A DNA stretch of 64,000 bases from Limnoperna fortunei. Lineage: Eukaryota; Mollusca; Bivalvia; Mytilida; Modiolidae. The stretch covers positions 48,263,288-48,327,287 of the forward strand of contig OX104125.1 of assembly GCA_944474755.1 (NCBI GenBank). Reading direction: 5' to 3'. Made by a program: the position numbers and the translations under genes. The notes beneath the pieces are model-generated. The model had not been told where the DNA came from, searched no databases, and saw only the letters and a list, made by a program, of their open reading frames with translations. Each line of letters starts with the position of its first letter. Positions within the stretch are counted from its first letter, which is position 1. This document shows, in pieces, positions 32,803-46,063 of the stretch.

Positions 32803-33493
32803 ATAATGTTAAAATACTAAAATAGCAAAATTTAAGGAAACCGATAATGATATAAAACAAATGTGGTACATGTATATACCAAGACTACAGGTTACATGGA
32901 AAAAGAGTGTGCAAGAGCTGGAATGGTGGCGGTTGGTGGTACGGAAGGCAAGAAAAAGAACATCAAACAAATATTGTATTAAAGTCGCCTTTAAAAAGTT
33001 TACTATAGATACTATTATAGAACTCACACACTACAGTAATGGAAGGAGGAAGTCTGGCATGCCATAAACCTGGTTTTAACATCATTTCTTTTTAAATGCC
33101 AGTACCATTGCTGTAGTTGCTATATTTTTTGGTTGTTGGTTCTCGACTTTGATTTCTGGATTGTCATTTGTGAAAGTTTCCTTGGTGTTACGGTATTTTG
33201 TTTATTGCTTTCACTCAATCTTTTCATATCAAGTTTTAAAGAAACATTCGAATGGCAAAGTAGATTCATATTCGTTTTTAAGAATACGAATGCAGTTCCA
33301 CATTGTAGACTTAGTACTAACGATCGCAATCATTCAAACAAAATAATGGCTAAAATGATATAGAAAAAATAATTGTGTTTCCACTATGTTATACAAACAA
33401 ATTAGAGATGCAATACTTTTTATTCTGTATGGAATTTACTGTACACATAAAGATACATAAATTAATATAATACATTCGGTCAATTTCTGATTA

Positions 33494-33632
33494 GTCGCCT
33501 GGTACCCTTATCTTACCTTCCAACGATATGTACATTGATGTAGTATTCCTCGCCTGGTACCCTTATCTTACTTTCCAAGGATATTTAGTATTCCTCTCTT
33601 GGTAACCTTATCTTACCTTCCAACCATATTAA
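33494..33632. repeat. Three tandem copies of a 45-55 bp unit
   Basis: 'cgcctggtacccttatctta' followed by 'cttccaa(c/g)(g/c)atat' recurs at 33495, 33550 and 33594 with small changes. A short, eroding minisatellite. Confidence 0.7.
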
Positions 33633-35229
33633 TCTCTTTCATTCCATGCAGACAAGCCCCATCGTATGACCGAACTGTTGTTAAGCTCCATAGCATGTTG
33701 CCAAGACTGTGAACGACTATTTTACTGTATACGTTTCGCTTCATTTTTAAACTACTGTAGCAAATTGTAAACAGGAAAACCGCAATCTTTGTCAATCAAA
33801 GATGTAGTCAAACAAAGAAAACATTGCAATTTTAAAACGAGTATACATTTAGTACTCAAGTTATAGTTTTACTTTGATTACATTTTCCGCACACACAGAA
33901 AATACTTGTAAATTACAAGACGGAAATAAATGTTATGCTGCCGAATATTGTCTCAATGGCGCGATAATATTGTAAGCTGAATTTCATCCTTTAGTTCTAT
34001 TGTCATTTGTATCGCGCAAATTAAATAAAACGTGACTAAAGTAAATAATTATGTTTTGTGTTTTGTTTGTTTTTTTTTTGAATGATGTTAAGCATTTCAG
34101 CATTTTGGAAGCTATATCTAGTTTTTATGGGAACAGGAAGTCGGATGCCAGGATATAAATATAGCAGACAAAATGCTGAAAGTGATATAAACCTCCAAGT
34201 GGCATAAAACTCCAATCAATCTGACTTATGTAACACATTATAACAGAATCTTCCAACTTATTAAATGTGACTCACTTTATCTTTATAATGTTGCTTCTAA
34301 TCAATTTAAAATATTTTTATTGACAATCAATTTATAAATCTGTTTAAAATAATGAAGCCATGCAGTCTTTTCTAATTTTAAATTTTATCATATTCTTAAA
34401 TGGATTACCTATTTAACATCTGGATGGTTTCTGTTTAAAGTCATATTTGATAACATGATTCTTTACAAATAGTAAAGGGAGTTAACTCTAACTCAAAATA
34501 GGATGAAGCAATTTTTCATGAATGCAAAATACCAATAATAAAACAGATTATCAGTATTACAATTAACACAATGTTTTTGCATAGCTCGAATAGTAATTGA
34601 CCAAAGGGTAATAAATACCTAAAGAACTGAAGTATTATTGGTTGCTATTTAACTATAATTTAAAATTAAAGTAAATTCAGACACAGGACAGGACATGACA
34701 TTACATTACAATTTAATTTATACATGATTAACAAGTCGGGGTTTTTGAGTCCGCCGGTCCGCTCCTGACTTGCAAAGTGATTAACTGGAATCCTAGTCTA
34801 CTCGTACCTCAACCAGCTCGTACCTTTGATATATTTGGTAGATTGAAAAGTAACACAATCTGAAAATTGCTGATATTATGTTAAACTAAAAAATAATTTA
34901 TTATCACATTTATTGTCATGATAGCACAAACAAAAACAAAGCAAGCAAACAAAACCATTAAACACGCGACAATTTAATAAGCAAGATGCATATCTCATAC
35001 GAAATATATTTAAAAAATCGGCGCTTATGCTTTTTGGTAGGCTAAAGACACTATAAAGTTGTATTATATATATTTTATTATCGCTATTTTACAGTATTTT
35101 CCTTTGATCGTTGTGTGCGATATTATTCAATCTCACTCTACTAACGTGAGATAGTCCCATATCAGCTCGCTGTCAAGACGTCGTTAAGTAAACACTGTGA
35201 CGTCACAATGTTACAAAACAGCGATAACC
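33633..35229. other. Intergenic, one possible SINE tail scrap
   Basis: No gene recognised. Positions 34071-34150 ('gttaagcatttcagcatttt...agctatatctagtttttatgg...ggaagtcgg') look like a strongly diverged tail half of the 24925 SINE family in minus orientation (low confidence). The rest is AT-rich. Confidence 0.4.
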
Positions 35230-35348
35230 AGATTATTTACGTATTTTGAAACTCGATGCATTTTCTCGTCATCTCATCTCAGGGATGTCGCAGTTCGATG
35301 AGATATGGACGAGAAAATGCATCTCGTTTCAAAAAACGCAAATAATCT
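35230..35348. mobile_element. Short palindromic element
   Basis: The left arm 'agattatttacgtattttga' then 'aactcgatgcattttctcgtc' (35230-35270) is complemented at 35308-35348 with few mismatches. The 37-bp centre itself carries 'catctcat...atgagat'. A fold-back or MITE-type insertion of about 119 bp. Confidence 0.65.
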
Positions 35349-35372
35349 ATAAATATCATATTTGTATTTAAT

Positions 35373-35607
35373 TTAGGTGTCTTGTGAATTCGGTCCGTTC
35401 AATTGCCGCAGAAGTTGGCTGGCGGAGATCTGGTCGCTGGTATGTCCGACAACTTGAAAAATTCCGCCTGACTGGTATGGATTTCGTAGTGGATCTCTGC
35501 TGCCGACTGTAATCATTTTTAGTTCTGTGGGTAGAAGAGCAGTTTCTTCTTGTTCTTTTGGAAGGCTTCTCATCGCCGGATTTATTTGATAATGCGACGA
35601 TCAACAT
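35373..35607 (-). other. Unrecognised higher-GC open frames
   Basis: Two overlapping frames are open on the minus strand: 79 codons from 35607, starting MLIVALSNKSGDEKPSKRTR, and 66 codons from 35573. The GC content is above its surroundings and an AUG lies in an acceptable context, but neither product resembles a family I know. It may be a first coding exon or an untranslated exon. Low confidence. Confidence 0.15.
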
Positions 35608-36059
35608 CGTTCTGTTTTTTTTTTGTTTTTTTTTTTTGCTTAGTACTTTTTACGCCTGCTTATAATAGGTTGATTTTAATTTAAAATAGAATATGATCTG
35701 GTGATCACAAGTGAGAGAAGCAGATATTTTCATGGCGAAGATCCCAAATTACGTTTTAAATGTGAATGTGGCTGAATAAAATTAGTTAACGACAGTTTAA
35801 AATGACAAACCTTGGTATTTTTACTGAGATCAAACCAGTGTTCCCCTTGTTTTATTGGACAGCACAGATCGTTATATGCATGAGAAAAAAAATAATTTTC
35901 AAATTCTTTTAAGTGGTATTATAAATCAGGCGTTAATGCCGACTCTTGTTGGAATTAAATACACCACTCACTGCTCAGGACCAACGATGCCTATACCAAT
36001 CGTGGCCCGGGACCAACGGTTTTAATAATCGAGTTACATATGGTTATATTTCGTTGAAG

Positions 36060-36450
36060 AATGAAAAGCATGACAGTGTAAATGCCGTATACGCCGGGGC
36101 AATACTGTGAGAGTTCACAGTGCTCGACATACAGAGCTGCCAAGTGCGTTCCTGGGTGGCGGAAAGTGGAAACCCCCTTGGGGGGTAATGTCATAAAGCC
36201 TGACTGCAGACCACAGTAGGTAACTCGTTTGCCACGCTCCTTGCACGAAAAAGATTTCTTTTGAAGATGTCGATAAGGGTAGGCACGTTTTAGCTGCTAC
36301 AATATAGTCCAAATGTTCTGCCCCAACCCATACCCGATATATATACAGTGGCATTTAAAATCCTTGTCATTTGGTAAATATATCCCGAATTTATTTATTT
36401 GTTTAACTTGTCCTCGTCTCTGAATATAGCTGAAATACTGCTCGCTGGGC

Positions 36451-36493
<43 letters not shown>

Positions 36494-36535
36494 CATCCAT
36501 CCATCCATCCATCCATCCATCCATCCATCTATCTA
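36060..36535 (+). mobile_element. SINE-like element related to 28262-28795, with long tetranucleotide tail
   Basis: The tail 'gaatatagctgaaatactgc' then 'tcgctgggc' leads into (atca)n, (atcc)n and (atct)n, running to about 36535. The body has 'aatactgtgagagttcacag', 'gcctgactgcagaccacagt' and 'gccacgctccttgcacg', a diverged match to the 28262 copy ('cctgaccgcaaaccatat...gccacgttcctcgcacg'). The 5' boundary is uncertain. Confidence 0.6.
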
Positions 36536-37059
36536 TCCACGCTTCGCAGTTTATTCAGCGTAAATCGACCCAAAGTCGTATTCATCCAATAATCTAACCA
36601 GCAATTGAAAACAAACCTTTAATAAATTACTAATATTTTAAGTTATAACAAATGAAAGAGTACGTGTCTATCACAATTTATAAGTTTTTCTTTGGGTTAA
36701 ACTACCTAAACATTTACCTGAACATTGCTTGACAAGGTTTGTGTACATAGAATGCTAACACTGGAGTGTCGATTTTATCAATAACTATTCTGGAAATAAT
36801 GAATGAAATAATCGCTTCCCTGAGTTTCAATCTTAGCAAACTTTCAATTGAATCAAATGAGAAGACTTTGATTTCTAAATTCACTTACGATAATGCCAGC
36901 TTCGACGTGCTTGCCTATTTAATTGGTTCAGGAAATATATTCCGAATTTCAATTCGAAAATATCTCTAATAGACAAATTATATAAGAAATAACACATTTT
37001 ACTATAGAAGTGAGCTCTTTTTTATTTAGTATTCGTTTGTTTGAATGGTAATTATCACC
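36536..37059. other. Intergenic, nothing recognised
   Basis: AT-rich; a 67-codon frame at 36766-36969 has no recognised motif. Confidence 0.4.
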
Positions 37060-37273
37060 AATTTTTAAGCATATCGTGGTGTCCAATTTTTATTGGCGGA
37101 GGAAGCCGGAGTACACGGAGACAACCCTAGTCCCTCGGTAGGAAAACTTGCAATCCTCGTCAAGATTGAAACCGAGTACACTTTACCCGCGTTGAGGCTC
37201 AAACCCGCAACCTCAGACCATGTAATCAAAAGTCAGATGACTAACTACCTTAACCACTCTGCAAATGGGGCCC
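37060..37273 (-). mobile_element. Diverged SINE copy, tRNA-headed family
   Basis: Carries 'ggaggaagccggagtac', 'ctcggtaggaaaacttgcaa', 'tgaggctcaaacccgcaacc' and 'taactaccttaaccactc'. It covers most of the element but is strongly mutated, so it is older than the 24925 copy. Confidence 0.75.
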
Positions 37274-38847
37274 TTTGTTTGTTTTCAAATATAACGAACT
37301 CTGATTTATATGCATTAACTCGTTTAGATGAGCCGTAGACACTTTGTCAAGTGACATAGAGTTAATGTTCAAATCCGAAATCCCAAACTCTCGCGCACGA
37401 TATTTGAGTGCGGGGGGGGGGGGGTGTAAAGGTGTTAAGAGATGTTTCTTTGATGTAATTGTATATTTAATGTGTCTTGTTTATTTATTACCTGACACTT
37501 AACTTTGATAAAAGGTAAAAATCAAAGACCAATAAAAGACCTACATAATAAGCTGGGAAAATGTAAATTAAGATTATGATTTTCATACAAAAATTAGATT
37601 AAAAAAACAGTATGTTTTAAAAAAATATGTCTAATTCAGTAAAAATCAGTCAGTGGTAAAAATGCAAGGGCAAACAAGAGAATAATAAATATCTAAAGTC
37701 ACAAAAGAGATTGAATGAATTTTTATTTATTTTGAGATCTAAAAATTTTCCTGTATAACTATTTTAAAAATTCAAGTTATATTTAGATACTACTTATAGA
37801 ATGAAATTTAAAATACAAAGGATCGTATATGAAGTCCTTAACATAAATTTAAGAAGCTAATCAAAATTTTGCAAAATGTAGTAATAATTCAATAAAAAAT
37901 AATTCAGTTCAGTTAAAAAATCACCAGTTTATATATAAAAAAACCACAAAAGTTAATTATTTCATAAATTGTGTTGCAAAAATGCTGATCTTCTTCTAAC
38001 ATTTTTGATGGTTTATTTTAAAGTGTGAGAATAGTAAGTTCTTAACAATGTTTACACACATGAATGTTAGTTTTCCGTTTGTAATTGCAAATCTGTTGAA
38101 AAAATTTTCATTAAGTGTAAAAATAATTCAATGGAAATTTGATTTGTCGGTATCTTTTCTTTGATCTTCCGACGATGCTTGACGGAAAGACACGATAACT
38201 GTCGATCTTACCCCCTCCCCCCACCAAAACCCCACAGAACCACGTGAGCAAGGGATTTTGATATGGTCAATAGGAAAGCTGAGCAAACAGAGATAGTTCC
38301 AAGATTCAGGTCCAAAATTTTGATTGAGGCAAATGTCAACAATTATATGGCACTTGTTAAATGGAATTGCTTGGTCCTCGACTATGTGGACTATATGTAC
38401 ATGGAAATAAATTTATTGTAAAATGCGATCACCGGACTTCAAACCAATATTTCAGAAACATGTACAATTTATGAACAATTTATGGCATTTTACAACAGCT
38501 TAACCTTGAAATTATGGAGTATAAACTTGCGTGCAAATGCAAGTAACAGACGCATTATCGCGTTTTTACTGGAATAGACCCAAATATTTCTGACCAAGTA
38601 GTTTGGAAATCTTTGTCAATTACCACATAAGTGGTTTTTTTGCGATGTGGTTTAATTTTCGCTATATTCGAGGTAAAAGTTGGACCGCGAAAATAAAAAA
38701 ACGCGCGAAATATTGAGACATATGATAGAGTTATTCATTATGTTTTCGGACAGCGAAAATTACATTACGCCAAAATAAACTCACACAGTTTTTTCAATAA
38801 AAACGCTAAATTTTTCCCACGCGAAAAATCACTTATACAGTTTTATT
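37274..38847. other. Intergenic, AT-rich; poly-G tract
   Basis: A run of 13 G at 37412-37424 is the only feature. No gene or known repeat recognised in the remaining 1.4 kb. Confidence 0.4.
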
Positions 38848-38946
38848 GGAGTCGAGCACACCCTGTCCGCAGCCTAAGTGTGTGTTGACAGGGGCGTTAT
38901 TAATAGTAGCTGTATACCTACCATAACCACTCGACCACAGAAGCCC
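38848..38946 (-). mobile_element. SINE head fragment
   Basis: 'ttggagtcgagcacaccctg', 'tattaatagtagctgtatac' and 'ctaccataaccactcgacca' match the tRNA-like half of the 24925 family, with internal deletions. Confidence 0.65.
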
Positions 38947-39470
38947 CAAACAGGGTAAACAATATAAATAGAAAATCGTCCTTAGTAAAAACTTTTATCA
39001 AGATTGCTACTCATCTCTTTAACGCAAACCAAAATGTAAGCCCAACCTAAGGATAAACTCCAATTCATGTCTTCAACTCTGCTGATTTTCCATTCAAGTA
39101 AAGGAGGCCTTCATATTTGAGTTCAGAGCTGAAGAAGGGGCAAAATATTAAGGAATATAAATGTTAATGTTACAACGATAATAAAATATGATATTTTTGA
39201 AAAAAAAACAACAATGGTTTATACACAACAAAATAACTTTATAACTTCTTCTTAACACTAGAGATGATAACATTATATACAGATGTCCACTGTAACTCTA
39301 AGCGACTAGACCTAATGGTGTCTACCACACATACATATGTACAGCCATACACACACAAACAACCATACGCTCAAATTGAACATACATGTATAAAAAAATC
39401 ATTTGTCGTATTCTACTAGCCAATTTGTTGTATATTAGTAGCCATCTTGAAAAGAATAATTTAGCAAGAA
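38947..39470. other. Intergenic, nothing recognised
   Basis: AT-rich DNA without domain-like frames. Confidence 0.4.
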
Positions 39471-39960
39471 AACACACATCCTCACAAGTCAGTGTTTCTG
39501 TGTCTACATGTGTCCACGAAACACATGACAAACTTAGATAGGAAATTCCCGGGCTAGAAGATTTTCGTATGACGTCAATCCTTCAAAATATCAACTAATG
39601 AAATCGCTTGAAAAAAGCAAGTGTTTGGCGTTAGTCATTCTTACTCATTCTTGAGTGGGAAGAAAATGTAACGCAACTAATAAATTACACGGTAATAACA
39701 AACTATTAACACTACTGTACAAAATACACTGATTTTCACATGGTCTATGCAACACATCCGTGTGGTTTATTTACAATCAACATCGGGATATCCCCTAACA
39801 AAGTATTGAATGAAAGCGAGCTTTTGATTGGCTACATTAAGGTATGATGTAGCCAATCAAAATAGTGACTTCTAGCCCGGGAATTTCCTAGCTAAGTTTG
39901 TCAGGGTTTCGTGGACACACATGTAGACACAGAACACTGACTTGTGAGGATGGAAAACAC
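39471..39960. mobile_element. Inverted-repeat element with about 90-bp arms and inner hairpin
   Basis: The arms at 39471-39560 and 39869-39960 share 'cctcacaagtcagtgtt', 'ctgtgtctacatgtgt', 'gtccacgaaac', 'gacaaacttag' and 'ggaaattcccgggctagaag' in opposite orientation. Between them, at 39822-39862, a 16-bp perfect stem 'ttttgattggctacat' with a 9-base loop occurs. No coding frame spans it. A MITE or fold-back insertion is likely. Confidence 0.7.
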
Positions 39961-40440
39961 ACTGAACATACCTTCCTTATGAATCCCTGATATGAAATAA
40001 AATAACAAAAAACGAATTGGGAGAATATATTACTATTAGCTAAAAATTCTGTTTGTGGAAAAAAATCAATGGCCAAATGCAATAGAAAATGTCAAATTCA
40101 GCTAATAAAACTGCACAATACATGAAAGTATAAACAAGTTCGGCACACTCCTCACATAACATACTCTCATAAAACAGTGAGAAATATTTGTTTTATTTAT
40201 ATTTCTTTATATATTTTAAAATGTACATAAATGAAAATAATATAAAACATTGTATCTATTTACAAATTTATCCATAACAAGTTTTGTTTAAAAAAAGTTT
40301 CAAATGCATACTTGTGCAAATATGCTTTTGTATACGACATTAAATAATGCTGTATATTTAACGAGCTTTATGTTTACCTATTAAAACTGATTTATTGCAG
40401 ATCAACATTGATATACACGAAAATCTGTTGCAGTTATTAC
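39961..40440. other. AT-rich flank left of the 44-bp array
   Basis: No gene or repeat identified. Confidence 0.4.
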
Positions 40441-43400
40441 TATAATGTACAGGTAACATCCTTACCTGACAGTGACCTTGGTACTGTAATGTACAGGTGA
40501 CATCCTTACCTGACAGTGGCCTTGGTACTGTAATGTACTGGGGACATCCTTACCTGACAGTGGCCTTGGTACTGTAATGTACAGGTGACATCCTTACCTG
40601 ACAGTGACCTTGGTACTGTAATGTATAGGCGACAGCCTTACCTGACAGTGGCATTGGTACTGTAATGTATAGGCGACAGCCTTACCTGACAGTGGCCTTG
40701 GTACTGTAATGTACAGGTGACATCCTTACTTGACAGTGGCCTTGGTACTGTAATGTACAGGTGACATCCTTACCTGACAGTGGCCTCAGTATTGTAATGT
40801 ACAGGTGACATTCTTACTTGACAGTGGCCTCGGTACGGTAATGTACAGGTGACATCATTACCTGACAGTGGCCTCGGTACTGTAATGTACAGATGACAGC
40901 CTTACCTGACAGTGGCCTTGGTACTATAATGTACAGGTGACATTCGTACCTGACAGTGGCTTCGGAACTATAATGTACAAGTGAGATCCTTACTTGACAA
41001 TGGCCAGGGAATTGTCATGTACAGGTGACAGCCTTACCTGACAGTGGCCTCGGTACTGTAATGTACAGGTGACATCCTTAATTGACAATGACCAGGGAAC
41101 TGTAATGTACAGGTGACAACCTTACCTGACAGTGGCCTCGGTACTGTAATGTACAGGTAACAGCTTTATCTTACAATTGCCTATATACTGAAATGTACAG
41201 GTGACATCATAACCTGACAATGGCCTCGGTAGTGTAATGTACAGGTGACAGCCTTACTTGACAATGGCCTCGGTACTGTAATGTACAGGCGACAGCCTTA
41301 CCTGACAATGGCCTCGGTACTGTAATGTACTGGTGACATTTTTACCTGACAATGACCTCGGTACTGTAATGTACAGGTAACATCCTTACCTGACAATGGC
41401 CTCGGTACTGTAATGTACAGGTGACAGCCTTACTTGACAATGGCCTCGGTACTGTAATGTACAGGTAAATGCATTACTTGACAATGGCCAACGATACTGT
41501 AATGTACAGATGACATCATTACCTGACAATGACCTCGGTACTGTAATGTACAGGTGACATCCTTACCTGGCAATGGCCTCGGTACTGTAATGTACAGGTG
41601 ACATTCTTACCTGACCGTGGCCTTGGTATTAAAATGTACAGGTAACATCCTTACCTGAAAATGGCCTCGGTACTGTAATGTACAGATAACATCCTTACCT
41701 GACAATAGCCTCGGTACTGTAATGTACAGGTGACAGCATTACCTGACAGTGTCCTCTCTACTGTAATGTACAGGTGACATCCTTATCTGGCAATGGCCTC
41801 GGTACTGTAATGTACAGGTGACAGGGTTACCTGACAGTGGCCTCAGGACTGTAATGTACAGGTGACATCATTACCTGACAATGGCCTCGGTACTGTAATG
41901 TACAGGTGACATCCTTACCTGACAATGGCCTCGGTACTGTATTGTACACGTAACAGCCTTACCTGACAATGACCTCGGTACTGTAATGTACAGGTGACAG
42001 CATTACCTGACAGTGTCCTCTCTACTGTAATGTACAGGTGACATCCTTATCTGGCAATGGCCTCGGTACTGTAATGTACAGGTGACATCATTACCTGACA
42101 ATGGCCTCGGTATTGTAATGTACACGTAACAGCCTTACCTGACAATGACCTCGGTACTGTAATGTACAGGTGACAGCATTACCTGACAGTAGCCTCTGTA
42201 CTGTAATGTACAGGTGACATCCTTATCTGACAATGGCCTCAGTACTGTAATGTACAGGTGACATTCTTACCCGACAGTGGCCTCGGTACTGTATTGTATA
42301 GGTGACATTCTTACTTGACAGTGGCCTTGGAACTGTAATGTACAGGTGACATTCTTACTTGACAATGGCCTCGGTACTGTATTGTATAGGTGACATCTTT
42401 ACTTGACAATGACCTCGGTACTGTAATGTACAGGTGACAGCCTTACCTAACAATGGCCTCAGTACTGTAATGTACAGGTAACATCCTTACCTGACAATGG
42501 CTTCGGTACTGTAATGTACAGGTGACATTCTTACCTGACAGTGGCCTTGGTACTAAAATGTACAGGTAACATCCTTACCTGACAATGGCTTCGGTACTGT
42601 AATGTACAGGTGACATTCTTACCCGACAGTGGCCTCGGTACTGTATTGTATAGGTGACATTCTTACTTGACAGTGGCCTTGGAACTGTAATGTACAGGTG
42701 ACATTCTTACTTGACAATGGCCTCGGTACTGTATTGTATAGGTGACATCTTTACTTGACAATGACCTCGGTACTGTAATGTACAGGTGACAGCCTTACCT
42801 GACAATGGCCTCGGTACTGTAATGTGTAGGTAACAGCATTACTTGACAATGGCCTCGGTACTGTAATGTACAGGTGACAGCATTACCTGACAGTACTCTC
42901 TGTACTGTAATGTACAGATGACATCATTACCTGGCAATGGCCTCGGTACTGTAATGTACAGGTGACATCCTTACCTGACAATGGCTTCGGTACTGTAATG
43001 TACAGGTGACATTCTTACCTGACAATGGCCTCGGTACTGTAATGTACAGGTGACATCCTTACCTGACAATGGCTTCGGTACTGTAATGTACAGGTGACAT
43101 TCTTACCTGACAGTGGCCTTGGTACTAAAATGTACAGGTAACATCCTTACCTGACAATGGCCTCGGTACTGTAATGTACAGGTAACATCCTTACCTGACA
43201 ATGACCTCGGTATTGTAATGTACAGGTGACAGCATTACCTGACAGTAGTCTCTGTACTGTAATGTACAGGTGACATCCTTATCTGACAATGGCCTCAGTA
43301 CTGTAATGTACAGGTGACAGCCTTACCTGACAATTGGCTCAGTACTGTAATGTACTGGTGACATTCTTACCTGACAATGGCCTCGGTACTGTAATGTACA

Positions 43401-46063
43401 GGTGACAGCCTTACCTGACAATGACCTCGATACTGTAATGTACAGATGACATCATTACCTGACAATGGCCTCGGTACTGTAATGTACAGGTGACATCCTT
43501 ACCTGACAATGGCTTCGGTACTGTAATTTACAGGTGACATTCTTACCTGACAGTGGCCTTGGTACTAAAATGTACAGGTAACATCCTTACCTGACAATGG
43601 CCTCGGTACTGTAATGTACAGGTAACATCCTTACCTGAAAATAGCCTCGGTACTGTAATGTACAGGTGACAGCATTACCTGACAGAGTCCTCTCTACTGT
43701 AATATACAGGTGACATCCTTATCTGGCAATGGCCTCGGTACTGTATTGTACAGGTGACAGCCTTACCTGACAATGACCTCGGTACTGTATTGTACAGGTG
43801 ACAGCCTTACCTGGCAGTAGCCTCTGTACTGTAATGTACAGGTGACATTCTTACCTGACAGTGGCCTAAGGACTGTAATGTACAGGTGACATCATTACCT
43901 GACAATTGCCTCGGTACTGTAATGTACAGGTGACATCATTACCTGACAATGACCTCGGTATTGTAATGTACACGTAACAGCCTTACCTGACAATGACCTC
44001 GGTACTGTAATGTACAGGTGACAGCATTACCTGGCAGTAGCCTCTGTACTGTAATGTACTGGTGACATCCTTACCTGACAGTGGCCTAAGGACTGTAATG
44101 TACAGATGACATCCTTACCTGACAGTGGCCTAAGGACTGTAATGTACAGATGACATCATTACCTGACAATGGCCTCGGTACTGTAATGTACAGGTGACAT
44201 CCTTACCTGACAATGGCTTCGGTACTGTAATTTACAGGTGACATTCTTACCTGACAGTGGCCTAAGGACTGTAATGTACAGGTGACATCATTACCTGACA
44301 ATGACCTCGGTACTGTAATGTACAGGTGACAGCCTTACCTGACAGTGGCCTAAGGACTGTAATGTACAGATGACATCATTACCTGACAATGACCTCGGTA
44401 CTGTATTGTACAGGTAACATCCTTACCTGAAAATAGCCTCGGTACTGTAATTTACAGGTGACAGCATTACCTGACAGAGTCCTCTCTACTGTAATTTACA
44501 GGTGACATCCTTATCTGGCAATGGCCTCGGTACTGTAATGTACAGGTGACAGAGTTACCTGACAATGACCTCGGTACTGTAATGTACAGGTGACAGCATT
44601 ACCTGACAGTACTCTCTGTACTGTAATGTACAGGTGACATCCTTATCTGACAATGGCCTCAGTACTGTAATGTACAGGTGACATCCTTACCTGACAATGA
44701 CCTCGGTACTGTAATGTACAGGTGACAGCATTACCTGACAGTACTCTCTGTACTGTAATGTACAGGTGACAGCGTTACCTGACAATGGCCTCAGTACTGT
44801 AATGTACAGGTGACAGCCTTACCTGAGAATGTCCTCGGTACTGTAATGTACAGGTGACAGCCTTACCTGACAATGACCTCGGTATTGTAATGTACACGAA
44901 ACAGCCTTACCTGAAAATAGCCTCGGTACTGTAATGTACAGGGGACAGCATTACCTGACAGAGTCCTCTCTACTGTTATATACAGGTGACATCCTTATCT
45001 GGCAATGGCCTAGGTACTGTATTGTACAGGTAACATCCTTACCTGACAGTGGCCTAAGGACTGTAATGTACAGGTGACATCATTACCTGACAATGACCTC
45101 GGTACTGTAATGTACAGGTGACATCATTACCTGACAATGACCTCGGTACTGTAATGTACTGGTGACAGCATTACCTGACAGTCGCCTCTGTACTGTAATG
45201 TACAGGTGACAGCCTTATCTGACAATGGCCTCAATACTGTAATGTACAGGTGACAGCTTTACCTGACAGTGGCCTCAGGACTGTAATGTACAGGTGACAT
45301 CATTACCTGACAATGACCTCGGTATTGTAATGTACACGAAACAGCCTTACCTGACAATGGCCTCGGTACTGTAATGTACAGGTGACAGCATTACCTGGCA
45401 GTAGCCTCTGTACTGTTATGTACCGGTGACATCCTTATCTGACAATGGCCTCATTACTGCATTGTACAGGTGACATTTTTACCCGACAGTGGCTTCGGTA
45501 CTGTATTGTATAGGTGATATTCTTACTTGACAGTAGCCTTGGAACTGTAATGTACAGGTGACATTCTTACTTGACAATGGCCTCGGTACTGTATTGTATA
45601 GGTGACATCTTCACTTAACAATGGCCTCGGTATTGTATTGTACAGGTGACATTCTTACTTGACAATTGCCTCGGTACTGTTATGTACAGGTGACATCATT
45701 ACCTGACGGAACCCCCCCCCCGGTACTGTAATGTAATGGTGACATCATTACCTGACAATGGCCTCAGTACTGTAATGTACAGGTGACAGCCTTACCTGAC
45801 AATGTCCTCGGTACTGTAATGTACAGGTGACACAATTACCTGACAATTGGCCCCGGTACTGTAATGTACAGGTGGCAGCCTTACATGACAATGGCCTCGG
45901 TATTGTAATGTACAGGTGACATTCTTACCTGACAGTAGCCTCTGTACCGAATGTACAGGTGACTTCCTCACCTGACAGTGTCCTCTGTACTGTTTTGTAC
46001 AGGTGACATACTTACCTGACAGTGTCCTCGGTACTGCAATGTACAGGTGACACCCTTACCTGA
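40441..46063. repeat. 44-bp minisatellite, about 128 copies, with higher-order structure
   Basis: The unit is 'gtactgtaatgtacaggtga', then 'cat(c/t)cttacctgacaatggc', then 'ctcg'. The period is 44, not a multiple of three, so no long frame is open. A marked four-unit variant block ('ccgacagtgg...tgtattgtatagg...gccttggaactg') recurs at 42271, 42623 and 45483, offsets of 8 and 65 whole units. A poly-C scar sits at 45711-45721. On the minus strand each unit carries 'tgtcaggtaagg', a consensus 5' splice site. Confidence 0.95.
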
